Shown here: piece by piece, positions 34,799-43,789 of the stretch | How positions within the stretch are numbered: position 1 is the stretch's first letter | Layout: each line of letters begins with the position of its first letter | Assembly: GCF_947500835.1 (NCBI RefSeq) | Contig: NZ_CANMTQ010000007.1 | Span: 124,001 to 188,000, forward strand | Length of the DNA: 64,000 nucleotides | Reading direction: 5' to 3' | DNA from: an uncultured Halomonas sp. | Lineage (GTDB): Bacteria; Pseudomonadota; Gammaproteobacteria; Pseudomonadales; Halomonadaceae | Notes under the pieces: model-generated | What the model saw: only the letters and a program-made list of their open reading frames with translations | The model's database searches: none | What the model was told of the DNA's origin: nothing | Made by a program: the position numbers and the translations under genes

Positions 34799-35569
34799 AT
34801 GAGCAAGGAAGCCGATGCAATGCAGCTGCCGCGTCTGGAAGTGGCGGGGATCGATGCCTGGCTGGTGCGGCTGTTCGATGATATCGATGACGCCAACATG
34901 CCCTGGATCATGGCCTTGCTGCGCCGCTGCGAGGAGAGTCTTGGCGAGGCGTTGATCGATCTGGTGCCGTCCTATACCACCTTGCTGGTGCATTACGATC
35001 CCTTGCAGCTTACCCCGGGTGAGGCGCGTTCGCGTCTGGCGATGCTGCTCGCCGATCTCGATCCGGAGAAAGACGGCGACCAGGGCGAAGGCACTTCAGA
35101 CAACGTCAAGGAACTGCAGGTCTGGTACGACGACAGCGTCGGACCAGAGCTTTCTCTGCTTCAAGAGCGCAGCGGCTTGTCTCGGGAGGCGGTCATCGAG
35201 GCGCACAGCGGTCAGGAATATCGGATCTTCGCGTTGGGCTTTGCGCCGGGGTTCGCTTTCATGGGCAGCTTGCCAGAACAATTGGTGTTGCCGCGCCTGG
35301 ACACGCCACGCAAGCGCGTGCCGGCAGGCAGCGTGGCAGTGGCCAATCGCCAGACATCGGCCTACCCGCGTATCTCCCCCGGAGGCTGGAATCTGATCGG
35401 GCGCACTAGCGCGCACCTGTTCGATCGAAAGCGGGATGGTTTCAGCCTGCTTCGGGTGGGCGATCGGGTGCGTTTCGTGGCGGTGGATCGCAAAGAGTTC
35501 GAGGAAGCCGGTGGCGATACAACGCCGGTCGAGGAGCGGGGCGCGAGCGCAAGCAGGAAGAATTCATGA
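34799..35569 (+). CDS. pxpB: 5-oxoprolinase subunit B (PxpB, KipI-like)
   Basis: The 256-residue product starts at ATG 34799 (MSKEADAMQLPRLEVAG); an upstream TTG at 34784 is less likely. It has the 'allophanate hydrolase subunit 1' fold with 'IFALGFAPGFAFMGSLPEQL' and 'VPAGSVAVANRQTSAYP', including the conserved Gly-Phe-x-Pro-Gly motif. It overlaps pxpC by four bases. Confidence 0.94.
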   Translation: MSKEADAMQLPRLEVAGIDAWLVRLFDDIDDANMPWIMALLRRCEESLGEALIDLVPSYTTLLVHYDPLQLTPGEARSRLAMLLADLDPEKDGDQGEGTSDNVKELQVWYDDSVGPELSLLQERSGLSREAVIEAHSGQEYRIFALGFAPGFAFMGSLPEQLVLPRLDTPRKRVPAGSVAVANRQTSAYPRISPGGWNLIGRTSAHLFDRKRDGFSLLRVGDRVRFVAVDRKEFEEAGGDTTPVEERGASASRKNS

Positions 35570-36519
35570 GTGCAGCTGCCGGTAACAACGTCCAGTTACG
35601 AGTGGAACGCGCCGGTCCCTTGGCCTTGTTGCAGGACGCGGGGCGCTTCGGGGTTCGGCGCCTTGGCGTGACCCAAGGCGGTCCGGTGGATATCCATGCC
35701 TGGGCCTGGGCCAATCATCTACTGAATAATCAATGGGGCGCGGCAGCGCTGGAAATCACCTTTGGCGGCTTGAGCCTGATCGCCGAAGGCGATGCCCAGC
35801 TGGCACTAGCCGGGGCGAATCTTGAGGTCACTTTAGACGACGATCCAATCGAGCCCTGGTCACGCTTCGGAATCCAGGCAGGCCAGCGCCTGCGTTTTGG
35901 CTCACCGAAAGACGGACTGCGTGCCTATCTGGCCGCACCGGGCGGTTTTCTCGCCGAGCCGGTGCTGGGTAGCGTCGCCGGCGTGGCCCGGGAAGGCCTT
36001 GGTGGTCATGATGGCCAAGGCGGCAAGCTACAAAAAGACGATACTCTGATCTTTCAACAAGGCCATGAAGAGGGTGAGCTGCCCCAAGCGCCTTCCGCTG
36101 ATGAACGTCCGGACTATTCACAGCCAGCAAGGCTTGCGCTGGTAATCGGCGCCCAGAGCGCGGAGTTCGATGGGGCGAGTTTGTTTGCAGCCTTTAATCG
36201 CTCCTGGCAGGTGGATGATCGCGCCGACCGCATGGGCGTGCGCTTAACCGGCCCTGAATTGAAGTGCAGCGTTTCCAGCATGATTTCCGAGGGTATTGGG
36301 CTTGGGGCGGTGCAGGTTCCGCCGGACGGTCAGCCCATCATATTGCTCAACGATCGCCAGACCATCGGCGGCTATCCGCGACTGGGCGCCCTGACGCCGC
36401 TTGCCTGCGCCCGGCTGGCGCAATGCCTGCCCGGACATGAGGTGTGGCTGCAGGCCCAGGCGTTGAGTGCAGCCCAGGGAGACTACCGACGCTTTCTGCG
36501 GATGTTTCGCTCTGGTTGA
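35566..36519 (+). CDS. pxpC: 5-oxoprolinase subunit C (PxpC, KipA-like)
   Basis: The 317-residue product is the biotin-independent 'allophanate hydrolase subunit 2' type: 'GPLALLQDAGRFGVRRLGVT' near the start, 'ALEITFGGLSLIAEGDAQLA', 'DRADRMGVRLTGPELKCSVS' and 'VQVPPDGQPIILLNDRQTIG'. It completes the three-subunit 5-oxoprolinase encoded with pxpA and pxpB. Confidence 0.94.
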   Translation: MSAAAGNNVQLRVERAGPLALLQDAGRFGVRRLGVTQGGPVDIHAWAWANHLLNNQWGAAALEITFGGLSLIAEGDAQLALAGANLEVTLDDDPIEPWSRFGIQAGQRLRFGSPKDGLRAYLAAPGGFLAEPVLGSVAGVAREGLGGHDGQGGKLQKDDTLIFQQGHEEGELPQAPSADERPDYSQPARLALVIGAQSAEFDGASLFAAFNRSWQVDDRADRMGVRLTGPELKCSVSSMISEGIGLGAVQVPPDGQPIILLNDRQTIGGYPRLGALTPLACARLAQCLPGHEVWLQAQALSAAQGDYRRFLRMFRSG

Positions 36520-36534
36520 CCCTTGGTAAAGCGA

Positions 36535-37752
36535 TCAATGACGCACAGTCACCAGTTCCCCCTGCGCATCGAGTTCAAGCCTGCGCCGGCGGCCCGCCAG
36601 CAGCGCGAAGGTGACGGCTAGGGCTACGTAGGTCAACAGCACCGAGGTCAACAGCGCCATATCCTGGGTATATTCCAGCAAAACGCCGACCATCAGCGGT
36701 CCTATGGCGGCCAATACGTAGCCAAACCCCTGAGCCATGCTCGACAACTGGCTCGCGAGTGTCGAGGTGCCGGTGCGTAGCACGATCAGCGTCAGCGCCA
36801 TGCTGAAGCTGCCCCCCTGGCCCAGCCCCAGAAGAAGCGCACCCCACCAGCGCCAGCTCAGCGGCGCCAATAGAAGCAGCACGATGCCGGTAGCGGTTAG
36901 CCCCATCAGTAACAAAATGGTCGGGCGTTGATCCCGGCCCAGGCGCGCAAGCCAAGGCGCCCCCAGGGCAGTTGCCAGCTGGCAGGTAATCGAGGTAGCC
37001 AAGAGCCACCCGGCCTCACCTTCATCGAGTCCGCGACGCTGTAGCAGTACCGGCAGCCAGCCAAAGACGATATAGGCAAGGGAGGACTGACAGCCCATAT
37101 AGCCGGTGACCTGCCAGGCCAGGGCCGAACGCAGCAAACCGGGGTTACTTCGCCGAGTTTTGGCATGAGCCATCGTTTCCGGCGATGGCTGGGGCATGGC
37201 CAGACGCCAGGCTATGAGCGCCATGGAGGCAAGAAGCGCCCAACTGCCCAGGCCGAGGCGCCAATCGCCTAGGGAGTTCGATAGCGGAACGGTAAGCCCC
37301 GCCCCCAGCGCCCCGCCCAGACATAACGCCATGGTATAGACACCGGTTACCACATCGGCGCCATGAGGGAGTTCGCGCTTGACCAATCCTGGCAATAGGG
37401 TGCCGACGATGCCGATCGCGGCGCCGGCAAGCAAAGTGCCGAGATACAGGAGCGGAATATAGCCGTTGGCACGCAGGACGAGGGTGCAGGCCAGCAGCAA
37501 AAGCCCCAGACTCATGGCGCGCTCTGGCCCCACTTGTCTTGACAGTCGAAGCGCCAGAGGAGCGAACAATCCCAGACAAAGCACCGGCAGGGTAGTCAAT
37601 GCGCCGATGGAGGATGCCGAGAGATCGAGCTCCTGCTGAATGCGGATCAGCAAGGGCGCCAGGGATGACAGGGCCGGGCGCAGATTGAGCGCCACGAGAA
37701 TCATCAGCCCCACGAAGAGGAGCGGATGACGCCGCAAAGAAGTTGGTGCCAT
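36535..37752 (-). CDS. MFS transporter of the CynX/NimT type
   Basis: A 405-residue membrane protein with 12 apparent spans. The features 'LVALNLRPALSSLAPLLIRI' and 'LSASSIGALTTLPVLCLGLF' are those of the CynX/NimT/YeaN group of major facilitator transporters, which handle cyanate, nitroimidazoles and related small anions. The substrate here is unknown. It converges on pxpC with only 15 bases between the stops. Confidence 0.88.
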   Translation of the reverse strand: MAPTSLRRHPLLFVGLMILVALNLRPALSSLAPLLIRIQQELDLSASSIGALTTLPVLCLGLFAPLALRLSRQVGPERAMSLGLLLLACTLVLRANGYIPLLYLGTLLAGAAIGIVGTLLPGLVKRELPHGADVVTGVYTMALCLGGALGAGLTVPLSNSLGDWRLGLGSWALLASMALIAWRLAMPQPSPETMAHAKTRRSNPGLLRSALAWQVTGYMGCQSSLAYIVFGWLPVLLQRRGLDEGEAGWLLATSITCQLATALGAPWLARLGRDQRPTILLLMGLTATGIVLLLLAPLSWRWWGALLLGLGQGGSFSMALTLIVLRTGTSTLASQLSSMAQGFGYVLAAIGPLMVGVLLEYTQDMALLTSVLLTYVALAVTFALLAGRRRRLELDAQGELVTVRH

Positions 37753-37759
37753 GGAATCG

Positions 37760-38260
37760 TTACAAATGCTTTTTCAGATCGCCGCGCACGCTGTCGAGGA
37801 AGGTGATGAAACGGGTATCGCGCTCATCGTCCTGGCGATCGATACGACAACCTAGCGACATGCTGCGCTTGACCAGAATCTCATCAAAGATATCCAGGGC
37901 AATCTTGACGGCGGGTTTGGTGCCCGGCTCGATGCGCCCATCCTCGAGGGTGAAGCTTTCCAGCAGGGTGGCGCGCACTCGGGTGGTTCCGCCTTCGGTC
38001 AGCACCCGGCGTACGAATAGCCAGCCTTCGCAGGCCAGTTCTTCCGCGTTGTCCCGGCGCCGCAGGAACAAGGTGCGATAGCAGGCGCCTTCCTTGGCGC
38101 TCTTGTCCGCCATGCTGCGATAGCCTTCGGTCACCCGAGAGGCCATGGCATGAGACTCCGCCAGCTTGCGTAGTGCGGCACTATGCTCCCGGCTCACTTG
38201 GTCCTGGCGGTTGAAGCGTTGCCATTGATGGTAGTCGTTAAAAAGTCCGGTCGAGTCCAT
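37760..38260 (-). CDS. Hypothetical protein upstream of the MFS gene
   Basis: A 166-residue soluble protein (MDSTGLFNDYHQWQRFNRQ...) with many charged residues and an apparent alpha-plus-beta core ('WLFVRRVLTEGGTTRVRATL', 'KPAVKIALDIFDEILVKRSM'). I do not recognise a family. It lies eight bases ahead of the MFS gene on the same strand, so the two may be co-transcribed, and it is divergent from fliD. Confidence 0.7.
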   Translation of the reverse strand: MDSTGLFNDYHQWQRFNRQDQVSREHSAALRKLAESHAMASRVTEGYRSMADKSAKEGACYRTLFLRRRDNAEELACEGWLFVRRVLTEGGTTRVRATLLESFTLEDGRIEPGTKPAVKIALDIFDEILVKRSMSLGCRIDRQDDERDTRFITFLDSVRGDLKKHL

Positions 38261-38375
38261 GACGATGTCCTAGAAGATCAAGGGAAGTGGCAGTGCAGCC
38301 GATATCAAGAGGGAGGCACTCATTCAAAGGGAGACCATGATGGCTTACCTGTTGATCTCATGCCAGCGATGACCC

Positions 38376-38402
38376 TCAAGTTCTCGAGCAGTTTGCCGAT
38401 AC
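38376..38402 (+). promoter_or_regulatory. Sigma-28 (FliA) promoter of fliDST
   Basis: TCAAGTTC, 11 bases, GCCGATAC: six of eight and seven of eight matches to the FliA consensus with exact spacing, 87 bases before the fliD start. Confidence 0.8.
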
Positions 38403-38489
38403 GACGAATTGAACACCTATCGTCAGTCTGTTCCAACGGTGAACGCGTTGCCGGACTGGTAAAAAGGTCATAGATCAAAGAGGGTCATC

Positions 38490-39878
38490 ATGGCGAGTAT
38501 TTCTTCAATAGGCATCGGGTCAGGCTTGGACCTCAACGGTCTGCTCGATCAGCTCGAGGCCGGTGAGCGTGGACAGCTGACGCCGATCGTTAAGCAGCAG
38601 AAAAGCTATCAGGCCCAGATCTCGGCCTTTGGTCGGCTCGAGTCAGCACTGGACAAGTTTCAGGAAGCGGCGGCCAAGCTCAACAATGCGGACTCCTTTC
38701 GCAGCGTGAAAAGCAACATGACTGGCGAAGCCATGACCGCCACCGTGGGTACCAAGGCGGTTGCAGGCACCTATGACATCGCCGTCTCTCAGTTGGCTCA
38801 GGGTCAAGCACTGGCGAGTAACGGGGTCGCTGACAAGGCTGAAAAGCTGGGAGCAGGCAGCCTGAGTATCACGATCGGTGATGAAACCCTGGATATCGCC
38901 ATCAGCGAAGGCAAGAGCTCTCTTGAATCGATTCGCGATGCCATCAATGCAAAAGATGGTGGTGTAACCGCGTCGCTTATCAATGACGGCAGCAATACGC
39001 CTCATCGTCTCGTGCTGACATCAAAGAACACCGGTGTCGATTCTACGATGACGGTTACCGCCAGTGATAATGCAACACTGTCAAACTTGCTTAGCTACAA
39101 CAGTACTGACGGCTCTGCCGACAGCATGACGCAGACCGTTCAGCCGCAAGACGCGATGCTCAAGGTCAACGGTCTCGATATCACCAGTTCATCGAATCGA
39201 GTCGAGGAGGCCATTCAAGGCGTCACCCTCAATCTCGACAAGATCACCACCGGTACCGAAACGGAACGACTGACGATTTCCCAGGACAGCGCCGCGATCA
39301 CCAAGAACGTTCAGGATTTTGTCGATGCCTACAATGGCCTGCAGAAAACCATGAGCAGTCTGACCGCCTACGACAAGAAGAGCGGTGTGGCGGGGCAGTT
39401 GCTGGGTGATAGCACCATGCGCGGCGTGGAGTCTCGTCTGCGTAATGTCATGGGTAATCCCTTGAGTGGAGAAGGACTGCAGCGGCTATCCGATGTGGGT
39501 ATCGAGCTCAAGCTCGATGGCAAGCTGGAGATTAACAGCGAAAAACTCGAATCCCTCGTCGCCGAAAACCCCGAGAGCCTGAACCGTTTCTTCGGCGGTA
39601 CCGATACCCAAGACGGCTTCTCAGATATTCTCGAGTCAACCGTCAAGACCATGCTGGATACGGGTGGCCTGTTGAGTAATGCCACCAGCGGCTTGGAGAA
39701 GCGCATCGAGGGGTTGGGCGATCGTTATTCCCGTACCGAAGAGCGCATCGATGCAACCGTTGCCCGCTATCGTAAGCAGTTCGGGCAGATGGATCTCCTG
39801 GTGTCCCAGATGAATTCCACCATGAGCTATCTGACTCAACAGTTCGATGCCATGAATGCCCAGTTGGGTCGTAAATAA
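38490..39878 (+). CDS. fliD: Flagellar filament cap protein FliD
   Basis: FliD caps the filament and helps flagellin polymerise. The 462-residue protein has the FliD N-terminal domain ('IGSGLDLNGLLDQLEAGERG', 'KQQKSYQAQISAFGRLESAL'), a variable middle, and the C-terminal coiled coil with 'RIDATVARYRKQFGQMDLLV' and 'MNSTMSYLTQQFDAMNAQLG'. It leads the operon fliD-fliS-fliT-fliK2-flhX, and a sigma-28 site lies upstream. Confidence 0.97.
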   Translation: MASISSIGIGSGLDLNGLLDQLEAGERGQLTPIVKQQKSYQAQISAFGRLESALDKFQEAAAKLNNADSFRSVKSNMTGEAMTATVGTKAVAGTYDIAVSQLAQGQALASNGVADKAEKLGAGSLSITIGDETLDIAISEGKSSLESIRDAINAKDGGVTASLINDGSNTPHRLVLTSKNTGVDSTMTVTASDNATLSNLLSYNSTDGSADSMTQTVQPQDAMLKVNGLDITSSSNRVEEAIQGVTLNLDKITTGTETERLTISQDSAAITKNVQDFVDAYNGLQKTMSSLTAYDKKSGVAGQLLGDSTMRGVESRLRNVMGNPLSGEGLQRLSDVGIELKLDGKLEINSEKLESLVAENPESLNRFFGGTDTQDGFSDILESTVKTMLDTGGLLSNATSGLEKRIEGLGDRYSRTEERIDATVARYRKQFGQMDLLVSQMNSTMSYLTQQFDAMNAQLGRK

Positions 39879-39892
39879 CAATGGAGCTCTCA

Positions 39893-40276
39893 ATGAGTGC
39901 AATGCGCGGTGCCAATGCTTACGCTCGGGTTGGCGTGGAAACCGGGGTGATGTCTGCATCACCCCATCAGTTGATCGTCATGCTGTTCGATGGCGCCCAG
40001 GCATCCATGCGGGCGGCACGCCTGCATATGCAGCAGGGTAATATCCTGGAAAAGGGTAAGGCGCTGTCCAAGGCGATCGACATCGTCAACAACGGTCTGG
40101 CGGCAGGGCTTGATCGCGAGAAGGGCGGTGAAATTGCTGAACGCCTGGGATCGCTCTATGAATATGTGGTGAGTCTGCTGCTGCGAGCGAACTTGAAAAA
40201 CGATGAGGCGCTGATCGACGAAGCGTCCAAGTTGATCGAGAATATTGCTTCCGCCTGGCGTGAGATTGCTCCTTGA
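39893..40276 (+). CDS. fliS: Flagellin export chaperone FliS
   Basis: FliS binds the flagellin C-terminus to prevent premature polymerisation. The product is 127 residues from ATG 39893 (MSAMRGANAYARVGVETGV), preferred because GGAG precedes it; ATG 39881 is an alternative. Family motifs 'SPHQLIVMLFDGAQASMRAA' and 'YEYVVSLLLRANLKNDEALI' are intact. Confidence 0.96.
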   Translation: MSAMRGANAYARVGVETGVMSASPHQLIVMLFDGAQASMRAARLHMQQGNILEKGKALSKAIDIVNNGLAAGLDREKGGEIAERLGSLYEYVVSLLLRANLKNDEALIDEASKLIENIASAWREIAP

Positions 40277-40346
40277 TTCTAGTCTTCAAAGCAGCGCTTT
40301 AAATGATCATGTAAGTGAAGCAGCCCCGAGCAAGGAGCAGGCGCCA

Positions 40347-40721
40347 ATGACGCCGGTAGAAAACGTAATTGCAGCCTATGAAAAGCTACTCGCGCACTCC
40401 ACGCGCAGATTGGCTTCGGCTCGCGAAGGCCAGTGGGCGCAGCTTGCTCAACAGGAGGCCGATTATCTGGCAGAGGTTGAATCGCTCAAGGCTTTGGAAG
40501 CGCGTTATCAACATGACATTGTAGGCAATACGGCAGGAGTGCGTCGCAAGGCGGCCCTTATCGAGCGTATCCTCAAGCAGGACAGGCAGATCCAGCAGCT
40601 TGCGGCGAGTCTTCGCGACGAGTTGCGGGACCTGATGGATGATAGCCGTCACCGTCGCGATCTTTCCAAGCTCTACAGCGCGGGTGCCGGTATCCCCTCG
40701 GATAATCAAGGGCTTCGATGA
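40347..40721 (+). CDS. fliT: Flagellar export chaperone FliT
   Basis: FliT-family chaperone for FliD; in enterics FliT also dampens FlhDC. The product is 124 residues from ATG 40347 (MTPVENVIAAYEKLLAHST), with AAGGAG upstream; the frame extends further but overlaps fliS. The sequence is a helical bundle rich in Gln and Arg, and similarity is low, as is usual for FliT, so the call leans on position after fliS. Confidence 0.8.
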   Translation: MTPVENVIAAYEKLLAHSTRRLASAREGQWAQLAQQEADYLAEVESLKALEARYQHDIVGNTAGVRRKAALIERILKQDRQIQQLAASLRDELRDLMDDSRHRRDLSKLYSAGAGIPSDNQGLR

Positions 40722-41995
40722 GTGGTGTCATTACTCCGTTACTCGACACGTTATTGCACCAGGTGTTGGGCAAGCGCGTCGATACCCAGGCAAACCGGGA
40801 GCTTCTGGAGCCGGTCAAGCCCCTGACGCCGGGTCAGGCGCCCCGGGCGCTTCACAGTGATTCGCGGTTGCATACGGAGCGCAGCGCCGTCGCCCTTCCA
40901 GGCGCGAGTGCAAAGGAGTCGAGAGGAGAGGCCGCGCCGCTGCCTCCAGCTACCACGACGCCTGCCTCTACCACCACCCATTTCAGTCCTGCTGCCCGCA
41001 GCATTGCTGATATTCTCTTCAAGTTTCCCGCCCCGCCCTCCGTGATCAGATCGCCCGCGCCACTATTGACTGGCGGTATCGATCAAGGCGTCGTCAATGC
41101 ATCAGCCTTGGCAAGCCGTCTACAAGGCAGTATCGAGACCAGCGGGTTGTTCTATGAGTCCCATGTCGGGCGCTGGTATCGAGGCGAGATGCCTGGAAGT
41201 GCGCTGTTGCGCGAGCCTCAGATGCAAGTTCTGTCCTCGAACAGTGCGATGGCCAATGCGTTGATGACCAAGCCAGGCCAGTCCGAGGGTGCAGCGTCAG
41301 CCAGCAGTTTGCTGATCGATAGACGCTCGCTGCCTGCCTTGTTGGGGGCTGAACGATGGGTATTGACGCCACTGCCTACCGGAGCGCCCACGGCGTCGCC
41401 CTTGGCGCCGTTGTCACCCGTTCAGGCCGCCCTGGCCTTCATGACGCCTCAGGACGTCGCCCAGGCATTTGCTCAGCGGGGAGAGCTTCCCATTGGTTCG
41501 GCAATCGGTTCTGGCATCAACTCTGCTCATATAGGCGCTAATGCCAGTGCAATGGACAGCATCGATGAGTCTCTACAGGGGATTTTGAGACACCAGCTCG
41601 AGTTGCTGGTAACGCCAACCTTGCGCTGGGAAGGGGATCTCTGGTCAGGTGTTTTCATGGCCCTGGTCATCCAGGTGCCTGAGCAACTAGCGGAGCATGC
41701 CAGGCAGGAAAAGGATCAGAAGCAGGGCGAAGAGGAGCAGGAAGCGGTATGGCATAGCCAGCTTAGACTCGAGCTGCCGCGTCTGGGGGAGCTTGAAGTG
41801 CAGCTGCATTTGCGCAATACCGCGCTGCGTCTTGTATTGCAAAGCGAGAGTGCTGCTTGCACTGGTCTGCTCAATGCACAACGGGACGCTTTGAGCGAGC
41901 GGCTCGCCCGTTGTGGCTTTGATGATATACAGGTCAATGTATTGACCAAGATAGATTCCTCTAAAGAAAATTCTCCTGGCGAAAAAACCTCATGA
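40718..41995 (+). CDS. Second FliK-like hook-length control domain protein
   Basis: A 425-residue protein with a Pro/Ala/Ser/Thr-rich low-complexity N-terminal half. The C-terminal domain ('LRLELPRLGELEVQLHLRNT' and 'LNAQRDALSERLARCGFDDI') resembles the specificity-switch domain of FliK. It is distinct from the standard fliK at 5854-7212. It overlaps fliT by four bases and the following FlhB-like gene by four bases. FliK-like plus FlhB-C-like pairs occur in Halomonas, Pseudomonas and others; their function is not well defined. Confidence 0.82.
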   Translation: MSGVITPLLDTLLHQVLGKRVDTQANRELLEPVKPLTPGQAPRALHSDSRLHTERSAVALPGASAKESRGEAAPLPPATTTPASTTTHFSPAARSIADILFKFPAPPSVIRSPAPLLTGGIDQGVVNASALASRLQGSIETSGLFYESHVGRWYRGEMPGSALLREPQMQVLSSNSAMANALMTKPGQSEGAASASSLLIDRRSLPALLGAERWVLTPLPTGAPTASPLAPLSPVQAALAFMTPQDVAQAFAQRGELPIGSAIGSGINSAHIGANASAMDSIDESLQGILRHQLELLVTPTLRWEGDLWSGVFMALVIQVPEQLAEHARQEKDQKQGEEEQEAVWHSQLRLELPRLGELEVQLHLRNTALRLVLQSESAACTGLLNAQRDALSERLARCGFDDIQVNVLTKIDSSKENSPGEKTS

Positions 41996-42273
41996 GCCCA
42001 TCGCACCCCCCTCACAAAGAGCGCCGCCAGGCCGTGGCTTTGGCTTATAGCGACGATGGCAGTGCTCCTAGGGTGTTGGCCAAGGGGTATGGTGAACTCG
42101 CCGAACGCATTGCCACCGAAGCCCGCCGCCAGGGCCTTTATATACACGATGCACCGGAACTGGTGGGCTTGCTGATGCAGGTCGACCTGGACGCTCAAAT
42201 CCCACCGGCGTTGTATCAGGTCATTGCAGAACTGCTGGCTTGGGTGGCTGAGATCGACGCGGACTCTCGTTAA
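41992..42273 (+). CDS. FlhB C-terminal-domain homologue (FlhX/FhlB-type)
   Basis: A 93-residue protein aligned with the cytoplasmic tail of FlhB just after its NPTH cleavage site: here 'RRQAVALAYSDDGSAPRVLA', in FlhB 'HYAVALRYSDDMGAPRVVA'. It therefore resembles the released C-terminal fragment of auto-cleaved FlhB, with no membrane part and no NPTH. Such proteins can partly replace the FlhB tail in substrate switching. It is coupled to the second FliK-like gene. Confidence 0.88.
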   Translation: MSPSHPPHKERRQAVALAYSDDGSAPRVLAKGYGELAERIATEARRQGLYIHDAPELVGLLMQVDLDAQIPPALYQVIAELLAWVAEIDADSR

Positions 42274-42676
42274 AAACCTTCGCGAATACCTCCTTGCAAG
42301 CGTTGTCTATCATTTTTACGTTGAAGCAAGCGCCAAAAATTCAACGCAAACGATCGTTTTAATCCTTTGATCTGCTCTGGAGCCCGCGCATGCCGGGCTT
42401 CGTGCATTTTACATCATAAAAAATTGCCTTATTGAGCAATGGTTTGCAGATCAATTTCCTGTTTGATTACAATTCAGTAACGTATTCGTCATTTTTTTGC
42501 GACACACCTATTGCAATGACTCATAAAAAGGTCTCAAAATACCCCTGTCCTAAAGCATTAGAACTAAGTCAAATGTGACAGGGACACAATAAATAATGAC
42601 CATTAGAGTCATATAAACTAGGCAAAAGCCTAATAAAAAAACCAAGCAATATTACGCAAACGCAGGGAATGACATC
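42274..42676. promoter_or_regulatory. AT-rich flhDC upstream region
   Basis: A 403-base gene-free interval, distinctly AT-rich, ahead of the flagellar master operon. Such long AT-rich leaders usually carry promoters and H-NS/CRP-type regulator sites; none can be assigned by eye. A weak hairpin AGCCCG ... CGGGCT at 42381-42399 could end the fliD operon. The flhD ribosome site is CAGGGA. Confidence 0.55.
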
Positions 42677-43006
42677 ATGACAATCGACAGCCTTCTAGAA
42701 GATATCCAAGACATCAACCTGTCCTATTTGCTGCTCGTGCAGCGTCTGTTGAACGAAGATCGTGCAACGGCAATGTTCCGTCTCAAGCTGAGCGAATCCA
42801 TGGCCGATCTGCTAGCTTCCTTGTCCATCAAGCAGCTGGGACAGCTTTCTCGCACCAATCAGCTTCTGTGCCGCCTGTGCTTCGACAGTCCGGAGCAGCT
42901 GCTGAAATTGACCAACGATCCTCGGGAGCAGGGACTGGGACAGACCCATGCCGCGCTGCTGATGGCCTCCGTACCCACAGCGTCACTCGCTCAGGCAAGG
43001 GGCTAA
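42677..43006 (+). CDS. flhD: Flagellar master regulator subunit FlhD
   Basis: FlhD forms the FlhD4C2 activator that turns on early flagellar operons. The 109-residue product matches enteric FlhD: 'DIQDINLSYLLLVQRLLNED', 'LKLSESMADLLASLS' and 'KQLGQLSRTNQLLCRLCFDS'. It lies three bases ahead of flhC. Its presence predicts a FlhDC-type rather than FleQ-type hierarchy. Confidence 0.97.
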   Translation: MTIDSLLEDIQDINLSYLLLVQRLLNEDRATAMFRLKLSESMADLLASLSIKQLGQLSRTNQLLCRLCFDSPEQLLKLTNDPREQGLGQTHAALLMASVPTASLAQARG

Positions 43007-43009
43007 ACC

Positions 43010-43606
43010 ATGACCCAGAAAAGCCTGGTCACCGAGATGCACCAGGTGCGGATGGCCATCGAGCTGATCGAGCTCGGTGCCCGTCTGCAGGTGCTGGAGA
43101 CCGAAACCGACTTGAGCCGGGCGCGTCTGATCAAGCTGTACAAAGAAGTGCGCGGCATGTCACCCCCCAAGGGCATGCTGCCATTCTCGACGGACTGGTT
43201 CATCACCTGGCTACCCAATATACATTCGTCGCTGTTCTACAATATCTACCAACGGCTGGTGGAGGATCACGGGTGTGAGCGCATGGACGCCTTCGTGCGG
43301 GCCTACAAGCTCTATCTGGAGCAGTTGGCACTGGAAGAAGCGGAGCCGGTTCTTGGTCTGACCCGGGCCTGGACGCTAGTGCGCTTCTTCGAGAGCAACC
43401 TGCTTGAGCTGTGCAAATGTACTGGCTGCTCCGGTCACTACGTCATGCATGCGCATACGCCATCACAGGATTTCGTGTGCGGTATCTGCCAGCCTCCTTC
43501 GCGGGCCGGCAAGACCCGTAAAAAGCGTGAAGAAGAGAAGCAGGCGACACCTACCACAACGATCGACAAGCGTACTAGCCAGCTTCTGGTCAAACGCCAA
43601 GCCTGA
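43010..43606 (+). CDS. flhC: Flagellar master regulator subunit FlhC
   Basis: FlhC supplies most of the DNA contact of FlhD4C2. The 198-residue product has 'MHQVRMAIELIELGARLQVL' near its start, 'PPKGMLPFSTDWFITWLPNI', and the zinc-binding cysteines 'CKCTGCSGHYV' and 'FVCGICQPP'. The C-terminal tail is basic. It is followed by a strong terminator. Confidence 0.97.
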   Translation: MTQKSLVTEMHQVRMAIELIELGARLQVLETETDLSRARLIKLYKEVRGMSPPKGMLPFSTDWFITWLPNIHSSLFYNIYQRLVEDHGCERMDAFVRAYKLYLEQLALEEAEPVLGLTRAWTLVRFFESNLLELCKCTGCSGHYVMHAHTPSQDFVCGICQPPSRAGKTRKKREEEKQATPTTTIDKRTSQLLVKRQA

Positions 43607-43646
43607 ACCCCTATCCCAGGGGTCAACGATTCGATGTGAGCCCACC

Positions 43647-43677
43647 AGCCGCAGTGTCATTGCACTGCGGCTTTTTT
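43647..43677 (+). terminator. Rho-independent terminator of flhDC
   Basis: A perfect 10-bp stem (AGCCGCAGTG with CACTGCGGCT), 6-base loop, and a run of six T, 40 bases after the flhC stop. It separates flhDC from motAB. Confidence 0.95.
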
Positions 43678-43721
43678 GTGTCTTGACGATTTAGTTGTCA
43701 ATAAGTTTTCAGCCAGTTGCC

Positions 43722-43748
43722 TCAAGCTGTTTTCCCCTCTGCCGATAA
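43722..43748 (+). promoter_or_regulatory. Sigma-28 (FliA) promoter of motA
   Basis: TCAAGCTG, 11 bases, GCCGATAA: a perfect -10 element and five of eight -35 positions with exact spacing. It lies 42 bases upstream of the motA start. Confidence 0.85.
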
Positions 43749-43789
43749 CTCATTACAAGTCCAACGGTTCACGGCAAGGATATTTCCAC

